DNA of 25,154 nt from an uncultured Clostridia bacterium. Lineage in GTDB: Bacteria; Bacillota; Clostridia; Christensenellales; Aristaeellaceae. The first letter of the stretch is position 1; every line of letters begins with the position of its first letter. A model generated the notes under the pieces. It searched no databases, was not told the origin of the DNA, and saw only the letters and a list, made by a program, of their open reading frames with translations. The position numbers and the translations under genes are program-made. This document shows positions 16,000-24,706 of this stretch, one piece after another. The stretch is from assembly GCA_934643535.1 (NCBI GenBank), contig CAKUCE010000008.1, positions 1 through 25,154 of the forward strand. The letters run 5' to 3'.

Positions 16000-16977
16000 A
16001 TGAACAAGCCCATGCTTTCCTTCGTCATCCCCTGCTACCGCTCCGAGCATACCATCGGCGCGGTGGTGAAGGAGCTGACGGACACTCTTTCCACCCGGCC
16101 GGAATATGAATACGAGATCGTGCTGGTCAACGACGGCAGCCCGGACAACACCGCAGGCGCGCTGGAAGCGCTGGCCCGGCAGACACCCCGGGTGGTATTT
16201 GTGGATCTGAGCCGCAATTTCGGCCAGCACAGCGCGCTGATGGCAGGCTTCCACCAGGTGAAGGGCGATATCGTCATTTGTCTGGACGACGACGGCCAGA
16301 CCCCGGCCTGCGAGTGCTTCAAGCTGATCGACAAGGTGGAGGAAGGCTACGACATCGTCTTTGCCGAGTACCCGGAGCGCCGCCAGAACTGGTTCCGCAA
16401 TCTGGGCAGCCGGTTCAACGCCGCCTGCAACCATTTCTTCTTCGGCCAGCCCCGGGAACTGAAGGCCAACAGCTACTACGCCTGCCGCCGCTTCGTGGTG
16501 GATGCGGCGCTGCAGTATCCCAATCCGTTCCCGTATGTGACGGGGCTTCTGTTCCAGAGCGTCAGCCGCTACTGCAACGTGCCGGTGAATCATCGGGCCC
16601 GGATGGAGGGCCGCAGCGGCTACAGCCTGAAAAAGCTGGTGGGTCTGTGGTTTAACGGTGTAACGTCCTTTTCCATCAAGCCCCTGCGGTTTGCCACCTA
16701 TTTCGGCTTCTTCGTGGCGGCCTTCGGGTTCGTCTTCGCGCTGGTGACCATCATCCGCAAGCTGATGAACCCGGCGATGCAGGCGGGCTGGGCCAGCACC
16801 ATTTCCCTGATCCTGCTCATGGGCGGGGTCATCGTGCTGCTCATCGGGCTGGTAGGGGAGTACATCGGACGCATTTATCTCAGCATCAACCGCTATCCGC
16901 AGTTCGTGGTGCGGCGGGTGATGCACGGCGGGGAGGAAGAAAAGCATGAAGACGACGCACGCAGTCTGGGAGCGTGA
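16000..16977 (+). CDS. GT2 polyprenyl-phosphate glycosyltransferase (GtrB/ArnC/DPM1-like)
   Basis: A 325-residue membrane-attached glycosyltransferase. The GT-A domain opens FVIPCYRSEHTI; EIVLVNDGSPDNT binds the nucleotide sugar, ICLDDDGQTP (D96-D98) is the metal-binding aspartate motif, and VDLSRNFGQHSALMAG is the conserved string of GtrB/ArnC-type enzymes. Two helices follow (about 228-249 and 268-290), ending with EYIGRIYLSINRYPQFVV. These enzymes make polyprenyl-phosphate sugars on the cytoplasmic face; a flippase and an outer GT-C enzyme then use them. The two GT-C candidates are in the same operon, but no GtrA-like flippase is. The gene overlaps the next one by 32 bp. Confidence 0.92.
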   Translation: MNKPMLSFVIPCYRSEHTIGAVVKELTDTLSTRPEYEYEIVLVNDGSPDNTAGALEALARQTPRVVFVDLSRNFGQHSALMAGFHQVKGDIVICLDDDGQTPACECFKLIDKVEEGYDIVFAEYPERRQNWFRNLGSRFNAACNHFFFGQPRELKANSYYACRRFVVDAALQYPNPFPYVTGLLFQSVSRYCNVPVNHRARMEGRSGYSLKKLVGLWFNGVTSFSIKPLRFATYFGFFVAAFGFVFALVTIIRKLMNPAMQAGWASTISLILLMGGVIVLLIGLVGEYIGRIYLSINRYPQFVVRRVMHGGEEEKHEDDARSLGA

Positions 16978-17686
16978 AAATATCGGCGTGGACGCGTGGG
17001 AGATCGCGCTGGACGCGCAGGACACCATTGAAGCGCTGGCGGAGGAAGAACGGCATATCATCGCCGAGGGGGCGGAGTACATCGTGCTCAAAAGCCCAGT
17101 GAACTGCCCGCAGCTGCTGTTCGGCCTGACGGGGCTGGGTTATACTTTTGTGGAAACGGTCTTCCATGTGGAAATTCGCCGGAAGGACTACCACATGCCG
17201 GAGACCATCGCCCGGTTCGACCGGGGGCTGACCGTGGTGGAGCGCACTGACCCGGAAAATCAGGCCCGCATTGACCGCATCATCCGCAGCGGAATCTTCA
17301 TCAGCGACCGGGTCTCCATCGATCCCGCCTTTTCCGTGAAGCTGGGCGGCCAGCGCTATGCCAACTGGCTGCGCTCCATGGTGCAGAAGGGCGGCCATCT
17401 GTACGAGGTGTTGCAGGGCGAAAAGCCCATCGGCTTCTTCGTCATCTGCCGCAAGGACGAGGATACCGTAGACCCGGTGCTCATGGCCATGTATGACCAG
17501 CAGAACGACCGGGGGCTGGGCGCGCTTCTGCACAAAAAGACGCTGGACACCTGCTTCACCCATCCGTGCAAGCGGCTGACCAGCACCATCGTTTCCAACA
17601 ACGCCAAGGTGCTGCGGGTGTATGTGAACGCGGGCGCGACCATTGCCGATACGCTGTACACATACGTCAAGCACGTCAAACACTGA
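16946..17686 (+). CDS. GNAT-family N-acetyltransferase-like protein
   Basis: A 246-residue protein. The C-terminal half has the GNAT pattern: a beta strand GFFVICRKDED, VLMAMYDQQNDRGLGALLHKK, whose DRGLGALL is the acetyl-CoA pyrophosphate loop, and then STIVSNNAKVLRVYVNAGA. The layout, with a divergent N-terminal half, resembles WecD/RffC-type enzymes that acetylate amino-dideoxy sugars; that is a suggestion only. It starts within the end of the GT2 gene, with GGGGAGGAAG upstream, so it is translationally coupled to it. A role in N- or O-acylation of the sugar, perhaps with the carrier-protein-bound acyl group, fits the operon. It is the last gene before rel. Confidence 0.75.
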   Translation: MKTTHAVWERENIGVDAWEIALDAQDTIEALAEEERHIIAEGAEYIVLKSPVNCPQLLFGLTGLGYTFVETVFHVEIRRKDYHMPETIARFDRGLTVVERTDPENQARIDRIIRSGIFISDRVSIDPAFSVKLGGQRYANWLRSMVQKGGHLYEVLQGEKPIGFFVICRKDEDTVDPVLMAMYDQQNDRGLGALLHKKTLDTCFTHPCKRLTSTIVSNNAKVLRVYVNAGATIADTLYTYVKHVKH

Positions 17687-17715
17687 GACGCGCCGGGGCG
17701 TAAGGGAGGAATCCG

Positions 17716-19914
17716 ATGCTTACCTATATCACCAATGAATGTATGCCGCTGGAAAAAATGCTGGCCCGGGTGCAGAAGCAGCATCCCGGGGACAGCTATC
17801 TTCTGGTGGAAAAAGCGTATAAGTTCGCAGAGCAGGCCCATGCCGGGCAGGTGCGCAAAAGCGGCGAGCCCTACTTCATCCATCCGGTGTCCGTGGCCAG
17901 CATCCTCACCGACCTGATGATCGACGCGCCCACCATTGCCGCCGGTTTCCTGCACGACACCGTGGAGGACTGCCCCGGTATCACGTTGGATACCATCCGG
18001 CAGGAGTTCGGCGACGAGGTGGCCCAGCTGGTGGACGGCGTGACCAAGCTGGACAAGCTGGATTTCACCAACCGGGAGGAGCAGAAGGCCGAAAGTCTGC
18101 GCAAGATGATCCTGGCCATGTCCAAAGATATTCGCGTGGTGGTCATCAAGCTGGCCGACCGTCTGCACAACATGCGCACCCTGCGCTTTCAGCCGGAGGA
18201 CCGGCAGAAGGCCATCGCCCATGAAACGCTGGATATTTACGCGCCGCTGGCGCACCGGCTGGGCATCAACTCCGTCAAGTCCGAGCTGGAGGACCTGAGC
18301 TTCAAGTACATCGACCCCGTGGCCTTCCACGAAATCGCCCAGAAGGTGGGGCAGCGCCGGGTGGAGCGGGAGGAAAGCATCCGCCGGGTGATTTCCGAGC
18401 TGTCGGAAAAGCTGGACGAGCAGCACATCCATTACGAGATGGACGGACGGCCCAAGCATCTTTATTCCATCTACAAAAAAATGCACGGGCAGGGCAAAAC
18501 CTTCGACCAGATCTACGACCTGATCGCCGTGCGGGTACTGGTGGACACGGTGCAGGACTGCTACACGGTGCTGGGCATCGTCCACACCCTGTGGAACCAG
18601 ATTCCGGGCCGGTTCAAGGACTACATCAGCGTGCCCAAGGGGAACATGTACCAAAGCCTGCACACCACGGTGATCGGCGGGCGGAAGATGCCCTTCCCCT
18701 TTGAGATTCAGATCCGCACGTGGGAAATGCACCGCATCGCCGAATACGGCGTGGCCGCCCACTGGCGCTACAAGGAGGGCGGCGGCGCGGGAAGCGACAT
18801 GGATTCCAAGCTTTACTGGCTGCGGCAGATTCTGGACTGGCAGGGAGACACCCGGGACAGTCAGGAGTTCATCGACTCGCTGAAGACCGATCTTTTCAGC
18901 GAGGAAGTGCTGATCTTTACCCCCAAGGGCGATGTGGTGTCCATGCAGCGCGGCGCAACGCCCATTGACTTTGCCTACCGCATCCATTCCGGCGTGGGCA
19001 ATCATTGCGTGGGTGCGAAGATCAACGGGCGTATCGTTACGCTGGATACGGAGCTGCAGACCGGCGACCGGGTGGAGATCATCACCAACGCCGCCTCCAA
19101 GGGCCCCAGCATGGACTGGCTCAAGATGGCCAAGACCCAGCAGGCCAAGGCGAAGATTCGTCAGTTTTTCAAGAAGGAGCTGCGGGGCGAGAACGTGGTC
19201 CGGGGCCGGGACATGCTGGAAAAAGAAGCCAAGCGCCGGGGTGTGGACTGGTACTCGCTCACGAAGCCGGAATATTACGAGGGCATTCTCAAGCGCTACG
19301 CGTTCTCCGAGCTGGACGATGTTTACGGCGCGGTGGGCTACGGCGGGATCGCCAGCGCCTATGTGGTCAGCCGTCTGCTGGAGGAGCAGCGCAAGTCAGA
19401 AACGCAGGCATTGCCCAAGGTGCAGGAGGTCAGCCGGGAGGAAGTCCAGAAGCAGCTTGGCAAGCCCACCCATGGCGTTTACGTCAAGGGCGAAAGCGGG
19501 ATGCTGGTGCGTTTTGCCCGCTGCTGCAACCCGGTGCCCGGCGACGAGATCATCGGCTACGTGACCCGCGGCCGCGGCGTGACCGTCCACAAGGCGGACT
19601 GCACCAACGTTTCTGCCAGCGAGCAGGAGCGCATGGTAGAGGTCAGCTGGGCGGAGACGGGCACGGGCGCCGCGTTCAACGCATCGGTACACATAATCGC
19701 CTACGATCACGTCAGCCTATTGGGCGAATTGGCCATGTGCATCGGCAACATGGACATTCCCATCGTGGCGGTCTCCGCCAAGCGGGACGAGAAGAAAAAG
19801 ACCAGCGTCATCACCATGGTCGTACAGGTCAAGGGCTTGGAGCAGGTCGACCGGATGTTCAAGCAGCTCCGCAAGCGCAGCGACATCATCGAAGTCTACC
19901 GCGCCGGCGGCTAA
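17716..19914 (+). CDS. rel: Bifunctional (p)ppGpp synthetase/hydrolase Rel
   Basis: A 732-residue full-length RSH enzyme of the stringent response. The HD hydrolase site is intact (H56 in FIHPVSV, H80-D81 and E84-D85 in LHDTVEDC, and DRLHNMRTL), so it can degrade (p)ppGpp. The synthetase domain has DGRPKHLYSIYKKM, YDLIAVRVLV and GRFKDYISVPKGNMYQSLHT; RFKD is the RxKD form of bifunctional Gram-positive enzymes. The TGS domain (LIFTPKGDVVSMQRGAT), a cysteine-rich segment (FARCCNPVPGDEI, HKADC) and a C-terminal ACT domain follow. The ATG has AAGGGAGGAA upstream and lies only 29 bp after the GNAT gene with no terminator between them. A family A repeat starts at the base after the stop. Confidence 0.96.
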   Translation: MLTYITNECMPLEKMLARVQKQHPGDSYLLVEKAYKFAEQAHAGQVRKSGEPYFIHPVSVASILTDLMIDAPTIAAGFLHDTVEDCPGITLDTIRQEFGDEVAQLVDGVTKLDKLDFTNREEQKAESLRKMILAMSKDIRVVVIKLADRLHNMRTLRFQPEDRQKAIAHETLDIYAPLAHRLGINSVKSELEDLSFKYIDPVAFHEIAQKVGQRRVEREESIRRVISELSEKLDEQHIHYEMDGRPKHLYSIYKKMHGQGKTFDQIYDLIAVRVLVDTVQDCYTVLGIVHTLWNQIPGRFKDYISVPKGNMYQSLHTTVIGGRKMPFPFEIQIRTWEMHRIAEYGVAAHWRYKEGGGAGSDMDSKLYWLRQILDWQGDTRDSQEFIDSLKTDLFSEEVLIFTPKGDVVSMQRGATPIDFAYRIHSGVGNHCVGAKINGRIVTLDTELQTGDRVEIITNAASKGPSMDWLKMAKTQQAKAKIRQFFKKELRGENVVRGRDMLEKEAKRRGVDWYSLTKPEYYEGILKRYAFSELDDVYGAVGYGGIASAYVVSRLLEEQRKSETQALPKVQEVSREEVQKQLGKPTHGVYVKGESGMLVRFARCCNPVPGDEIIGYVTRGRGVTVHKADCTNVSASEQERMVEVSWAETGTGAAFNASVHIIAYDHVSLLGELAMCIGNMDIPIVAVSAKRDEKKKTSVITMVVQVKGLEQVDRMFKQLRKRSDIIEVYRAGG

Positions 19915-20027
19915 GCAGGGGGTGACCCCCTGCACCCCACACCGCGCCCTATGGGCGCGGGGGCGTAGGGAGACATGCGGCTTGGCTGCGGAGTTACCGC
20001 CGCTCGGCGACAGGCCTCGCGGCTCGC
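19915..20027 (+). repeat. Family A three-hairpin repeat, copy 3, abutting the rel stop
   Basis: H1 is GCAGGGGG with loop TGA (19915-19933), beginning at the base after the TAA. H2 is stem CCGCGCCC with loop TAT. The linker contains CGTAGGGAGACATGCGGC, and H3 (19999-20023) has a ten-base stem with two internal mismatches. Its polarity relative to the upstream gene is the same as at the FAD oxidoreductase. Confidence 0.85.
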
Positions 20028-20049
20028 GGGTCTGGTGTGAGGAATGGTG

Positions 20050-20092
20050 CTTGGCTGGAAAAGGCCGCCGCTCGGCAACGGGCCTCGCGGCT
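20050..20092 (+). repeat. Family A repeat, partial copy (distal module only)
   Basis: Contains CTTGGCTGG and an H3 hairpin almost identical to that of copy 3 (GCCGCTCGGC, loop AACGG, GCCTCGCGGC at 20067-20091). H1, H2 and most of the linker are missing. Confidence 0.65.
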
Positions 20093-20096
20093 TGTG

Positions 20097-20211
20097 GCAG
20101 GGAGCGACCCCTTGCACCCCGGACTGCGCGCCATGGGCGCGCAGGGGCGTAGGGAGACATGCGGCTTGGCTGCGAAGTTACCGCCGTGGCATGGAGGATG
20201 CCACGGCTCGC
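20097..20211 (+). repeat. Family A three-hairpin repeat, copy 5
   Basis: H1 is imperfect (GCAGGGAG with CCCCTTGC). H2 is CTGCGCGCC, loop ATG, GGCGCGCAG. The linker is CGTAGGGAGACATGCGGC followed by TTGGCTGCG, and H3 is GCCGTGGCAT, loop GGAGG, ATGCCACGGC (20183-20207), a perfect ten-base stem. It is close in sequence to copy 2 but lies in the opposite orientation in the window. Confidence 0.85.
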
Positions 20212-20288
20212 GGGTTGGGTCTGCGAAAAGCGGATTGCTTGTGTTTGATGGGGTTAAGTGGTGGCGGATTAAATACTGGATTATATAT

Positions 20289-20370
20289 TTTTCTGTGCGA
20301 AGCACAGAAAAGAGTGGGATTGCAAAGGGCAACGCCCTTTGCTGCGGGGATTGGGGGCGCATAGCCCCAA
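20289..20370 (+). repeat. Cluster of three hairpins upstream of dtd
   Basis: TTTTCTGTGC, loop GAA, GCACAGAAAA (20289-20311, perfect ten-base stem); GCAAAGGGC, loop AAC, GCCCTTTGC (20322-20342, perfect nine-base stem); TTGGGG...CCCCAA (20351-20370). They lie between repeat family A and the dtd ribosome site. This could be a repeat unit, a terminator region for rel read-through or a leader structure. The AT-rich stretch at 20270-20290 may hold a promoter, but I find no matching -35. Confidence 0.65.
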
Positions 20371-20397
20371 CGTCATCCCCCGGAAGGAGAAAGAACA

Positions 20398-20847
20398 ATG
20401 CGCTGCGTGGTGCAGAGAGTGACGGAGGCCGCCGTTCGGATCGACGGCGAGCTGGTGGGGCAGGCGGGCAAAGGGTTCCTGCTGCTGATCGGCGTGGAGG
20501 TGGGCGACACCGCCGAGGACATGGACTATATTGCCCGCAAGGTGCCGAACCTGCGCATTTTTGAGGATGAGGACGGCAAAATGAACCGTTCCCTGCTGGA
20601 CGTAGGCGGGGACATCCTGGCGGTGAGCCAGTTCACCCTGCTGGGCGACGCCCGGGGCGGACGGCGGCCCAGCTTTATCACGGCGGCAAGGCCCGAGGCG
20701 GCGGATCCGATGTATGAGGCGCTGGTGGAACGCTGGCGCGGCGAGGGCATCCATGTGGAAACGGGCCGTTTCGGGGCGGAGATGAAGGTCAGTCTGGTGA
20801 ACGACGGGCCGGTAACGATTTTGCTGGATTCCCGGAAAATACTGTAA
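20398..20847 (+). CDS. dtd: D-aminoacyl-tRNA deacylase
   Basis: A 149-residue cytosolic enzyme that hydrolyses D-aminoacyl-tRNA (and glycyl-tRNA-Ala) and so protects translation from D-amino acids. The start [13 protein letters not shown], the catalytic motif SQFTLL (77-82) and the cross-subunit NDGPVT (135-140) are all present, and the length is the family norm. The ATG follows GGAAGGAG. It is probably the first gene of dtd, MBL hydrolase, hemZ, glpK. The neighbourhood rel-dtd-MBL hydrolase-hemZ is common in Firmicutes. Confidence 0.96.
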   Translation: MRCVVQRVTEAAVRIDGELVGQAGKGFLLLIGVEVGDTAEDMDYIARKVPNLRIFEDEDGKMNRSLLDVGGDILAVSQFTLLGDARGGRRPSFITAARPEAADPMYEALVERWRGEGIHVETGRFGAEMKVSLVNDGPVTILLDSRKIL

Positions 20848-20889
20848 TGCAGAGAGGACGCGGCTTTTCTGCGTCCAAAGGAGAACAAA

Positions 20890-21507
20890 ATGCCGAAGGT
20901 ACAGATCGAACGGCTGACGGTGGGGGATATTGACGAAAACTGCTATCTGGTGGTCAATTCGGAAACGGGCGAGCTGCTGGTGATCGACCCGGGCGCGGAA
21001 GCCGGGCGGATCATGGACGCCGTCGGTGACCGGAAGCCCCGGGCGGTGCTGCTGACCCACGGGCATTTCGATCATATTGGAGCGGTGGACGCGGTCTGCG
21101 AAAAATACGGCGTTCCCGTCTATATTCACGAAGCGGATGCGCCCAAGCTGACGGACACCGAAGCCAACACGGGGGCGAAGTTTGGTCATCCCGTCACCGT
21201 GCGGACACAGCCCCGGCTTCTGCATGACGATGAAGCGCTGAAGCTGGCCGGGATCGGCCTGAAGGTGCTGCACACGCCGGGCCACAGCAAGGGAAGCGTC
21301 TGCTATCTGCTGGAGGACGGTCAGGGAATTCTGACGGGCGATACGCTGTTCAAGGGCGGCTATGGCCGCTACGACTTTGCGGACGGCAGCTTCCACGAAC
21401 TGAAGGAAAGCCTGCGGACGCTGTTCCACCTGACGCCTCAGATGCCCGCCTGGCCGGGCCATGGAGAAGCGACCGTCGCCGGACGGAACCGGGAGGAAAA
21501 CGTATGA
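20890..21507 (+). CDS. MBL-fold metallo-hydrolase, glyoxalase II-like
   Basis: A 205-residue cytosolic hydrolase. The metal motif HGHFDH gives H57, H59, D61 and H62; GHSKGS, GDTLFKGGYGR and the final PGHGEAT supply the remaining ligands. Proteins of this size and pattern are grouped with hydroxyacylglutathione hydrolase-like enzymes, but the substrate is unknown, and Clostridia often lack glutathione. AAAGGAG precedes the ATG; a small GGACGC/GCGTCC hairpin lies in the 42-bp gap after dtd. It overlaps hemZ by four bases (ATGA). Confidence 0.88.
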   Translation: MPKVQIERLTVGDIDENCYLVVNSETGELLVIDPGAEAGRIMDAVGDRKPRAVLLTHGHFDHIGAVDAVCEKYGVPVYIHEADAPKLTDTEANTGAKFGHPVTVRTQPRLLHDDEALKLAGIGLKVLHTPGHSKGSVCYLLEDGQGILTGDTLFKGGYGRYDFADGSFHELKESLRTLFHLTPQMPAWPGHGEATVAGRNREENV

Positions 21508-22979
21508 AGGATGCGGGGCAGGTCATTCTCCGAACGCCGCTGGAAGGACTGGCCAACGAGCTTTGCGAGGTCGTGAAGCTGTTTTATCATATCGACGGTT
21601 TTTCGGTGAACCCGGAGGCGGCCGAAGGGGAACCTTCGCTGCTCATCCGGCACCATTTTGAACGCACGGGCATGGAATGCCGGTGCAGCTTTGCCGTAGG
21701 CGGGGAGCGGCAGGAAAAGACGCTGCTGCTGCCTACGGTGGAGCCGGAGCGGCAGGAGCTGATCGAAAAGCGGCTCGTCAAGCGGATGTGCAAGGTCACG
21801 CTGTACGAGCTGCTCAAGCGGCTGACGGGTCAGCGGCCCCCGTGGGGATCGCTGACGGGCATTCGCCCCACCCGGCTGATCTACGAAGGGCTGGCGGACG
21901 GCCTGACCATGGACGAAGCCTGCAACCGGGTGGAGCAGACCTTCGACGTGATGCCGGAGAAGGTGGCGCTGCTTCGGGAGATCGTGGAGGTGCAGCGGAC
22001 GCTGCCCGAGCCAGGCCCGGAGGAAGCCGACCTGTACGTTTCCATTCCCTTCTGCCGCACGCGCTGCGCGTACTGCTCCTTCCCCGGCGAGGCCATCGGC
22101 AAGGGCAAGCTGATCCCGCCCTATCTGGACGCGCTTCTGTGGGAGCTGGAAGAGGCGGAAAAGCTGTTCCGTCAGGCGAAGCTGGGGCTGCGGGCGGTGT
22201 ACGTGGGCGGCGGAACACCTACCGCGCTGGCGGAGCCGGACTTTGCCCGGCTGATGAACCGGGTGATGGAGCTGTTCCCCAACGCCCGGGAGTACACCGT
22301 GGAGGCGGGCCGGCCCGACACCATCACCCGGGGCAAGCTGGAAACCCTGAAGGGACTGGGGGTCAGGCGCATCAGCATCAATCCCCAGACCATGAACGAC
22401 GAGACCCTGCGCCGCATCGGCCGGGATCATACCTCCGCCCAGACGGAGGAAACCTTCCTGCTGGCCCGGGAGATGGGCTTTGCGGACGTCAACATGGATG
22501 TGATCACGGGGCTTCCCGGCGAGGAAATGCCCCAGTTTGAGCATACCATGGACGAGATCCGCCGCCTTGCGCCGGACAGCCTGACAGTGCATACGCTGGC
22601 CATCAAGCGTTCCAGCCGGCTCAATCTGGAAAAATATCCTCTGCCGGACGGCGACCTGACCGCCCAGATGGTGCGGCTGGGCGGTGAAACGGCCCGGGCG
22701 CTGGGCATGAAGCCCTATTACCTCTACCGGCAGAAATACATGGCGGGCCAGCAGCAGAACGTGGGCTACGCCACGGCGGGCAACGCCTGCCTGTACAATA
22801 TTGACATGATGGAGGAGACCGGCTCGGTCATCGCCGCAGGGGCGGGAGCCATTTCCAAGCGGGTCTTCCCGGACCGGGAGCTGCGCATCGAGCGCGCCCC
22901 CAACGTCACCAATGTTTCAGTCTATATCGACCGCGTCGAAGAAATGGCGCGGCGAAAGGAGCGTTTATTTCAGTCATAA
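21504..22979 (+). CDS. hemZ: Radical SAM coproporphyrinogen dehydrogenase-like HemZ
   Basis: A 491-residue oxygen-independent radical SAM protein of the HemN/HemZ group. The cluster motif is C184-x3-C188-x2-C191 in IPFCRTRCAYCSF, followed by YVGGGTPTAL and the SAM-domain strings EAGRPDTI, RISINPQTMND and DVITGLPGE. A long N-terminal extension of about 175 residues (with WGSLTGIRPTRL) distinguishes HemZ from HemN and HemW. HemZ is annotated as acting in anaerobic haem synthesis, but many Clostridia that have it lack the rest of the pathway, so its true substrate is open. The start overlaps the MBL gene stop, and the stop is 12 bp before glpK. Confidence 0.92.
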   Translation: MKDAGQVILRTPLEGLANELCEVVKLFYHIDGFSVNPEAAEGEPSLLIRHHFERTGMECRCSFAVGGERQEKTLLLPTVEPERQELIEKRLVKRMCKVTLYELLKRLTGQRPPWGSLTGIRPTRLIYEGLADGLTMDEACNRVEQTFDVMPEKVALLREIVEVQRTLPEPGPEEADLYVSIPFCRTRCAYCSFPGEAIGKGKLIPPYLDALLWELEEAEKLFRQAKLGLRAVYVGGGTPTALAEPDFARLMNRVMELFPNAREYTVEAGRPDTITRGKLETLKGLGVRRISINPQTMNDETLRRIGRDHTSAQTEETFLLAREMGFADVNMDVITGLPGEEMPQFEHTMDEIRRLAPDSLTVHTLAIKRSSRLNLEKYPLPDGDLTAQMVRLGGETARALGMKPYYLYRQKYMAGQQQNVGYATAGNACLYNIDMMEETGSVIAAGAGAISKRVFPDRELRIERAPNVTNVSVYIDRVEEMARRKERLFQS

Positions 22980-22991
22980 GGAGGAAAACCC

Positions 22992-24491
<1,500 letters not shown>

Positions 24492-24495
24492 AAAG

Positions 24496-24536
24496 AAAAC
24501 GGCGCTGTCGGCGATCCTGCCGGCGGCGCTGTTTTT
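24496..24536 (+). terminator. Intrinsic terminator of the dtd-glpK unit
   Basis: A long stem: AAAACGGCGC (24496-24505) pairs with GCGCTGTTTT (24526-24535) through one G-U pair, extended by wobble pairs and CGGC/GCCG around the loop GATCCT. A run of five T ends it. Confidence 0.85.
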
Positions 24537-24638
24537 GTATGAAGGAGAAGAATCGACAGGAACGCGGCTCGAAGGAAGCGGCCCAACCCCCTTCGGAAAA
24601 TTTATGATTTTGATATACAAATGTATGGATTTTCGCTA

Positions 24639-24667
24639 TTGTTCAAATCAACGAAAAGTCCTACAAT
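24639..24667 (+). promoter_or_regulatory. Promoter for the isomerase-like gene at the right edge
   Basis: TTGTTC (24639-24644), 17-base spacer, TACAAT (24662-24667), in an AT-rich stretch 40 bp upstream of the ATG. Confidence 0.65.
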
Positions 24668-24706
24668 GAACATATCATCCCAATACATATGAAAGAGGGC
24701 TTTTCC

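Noticed and set aside
24539..24607. Small open frame of 22 codons just after the glpK terminator
   Set aside because: It has no ribosome site, starts within the terminator tail and resembles no known peptide.
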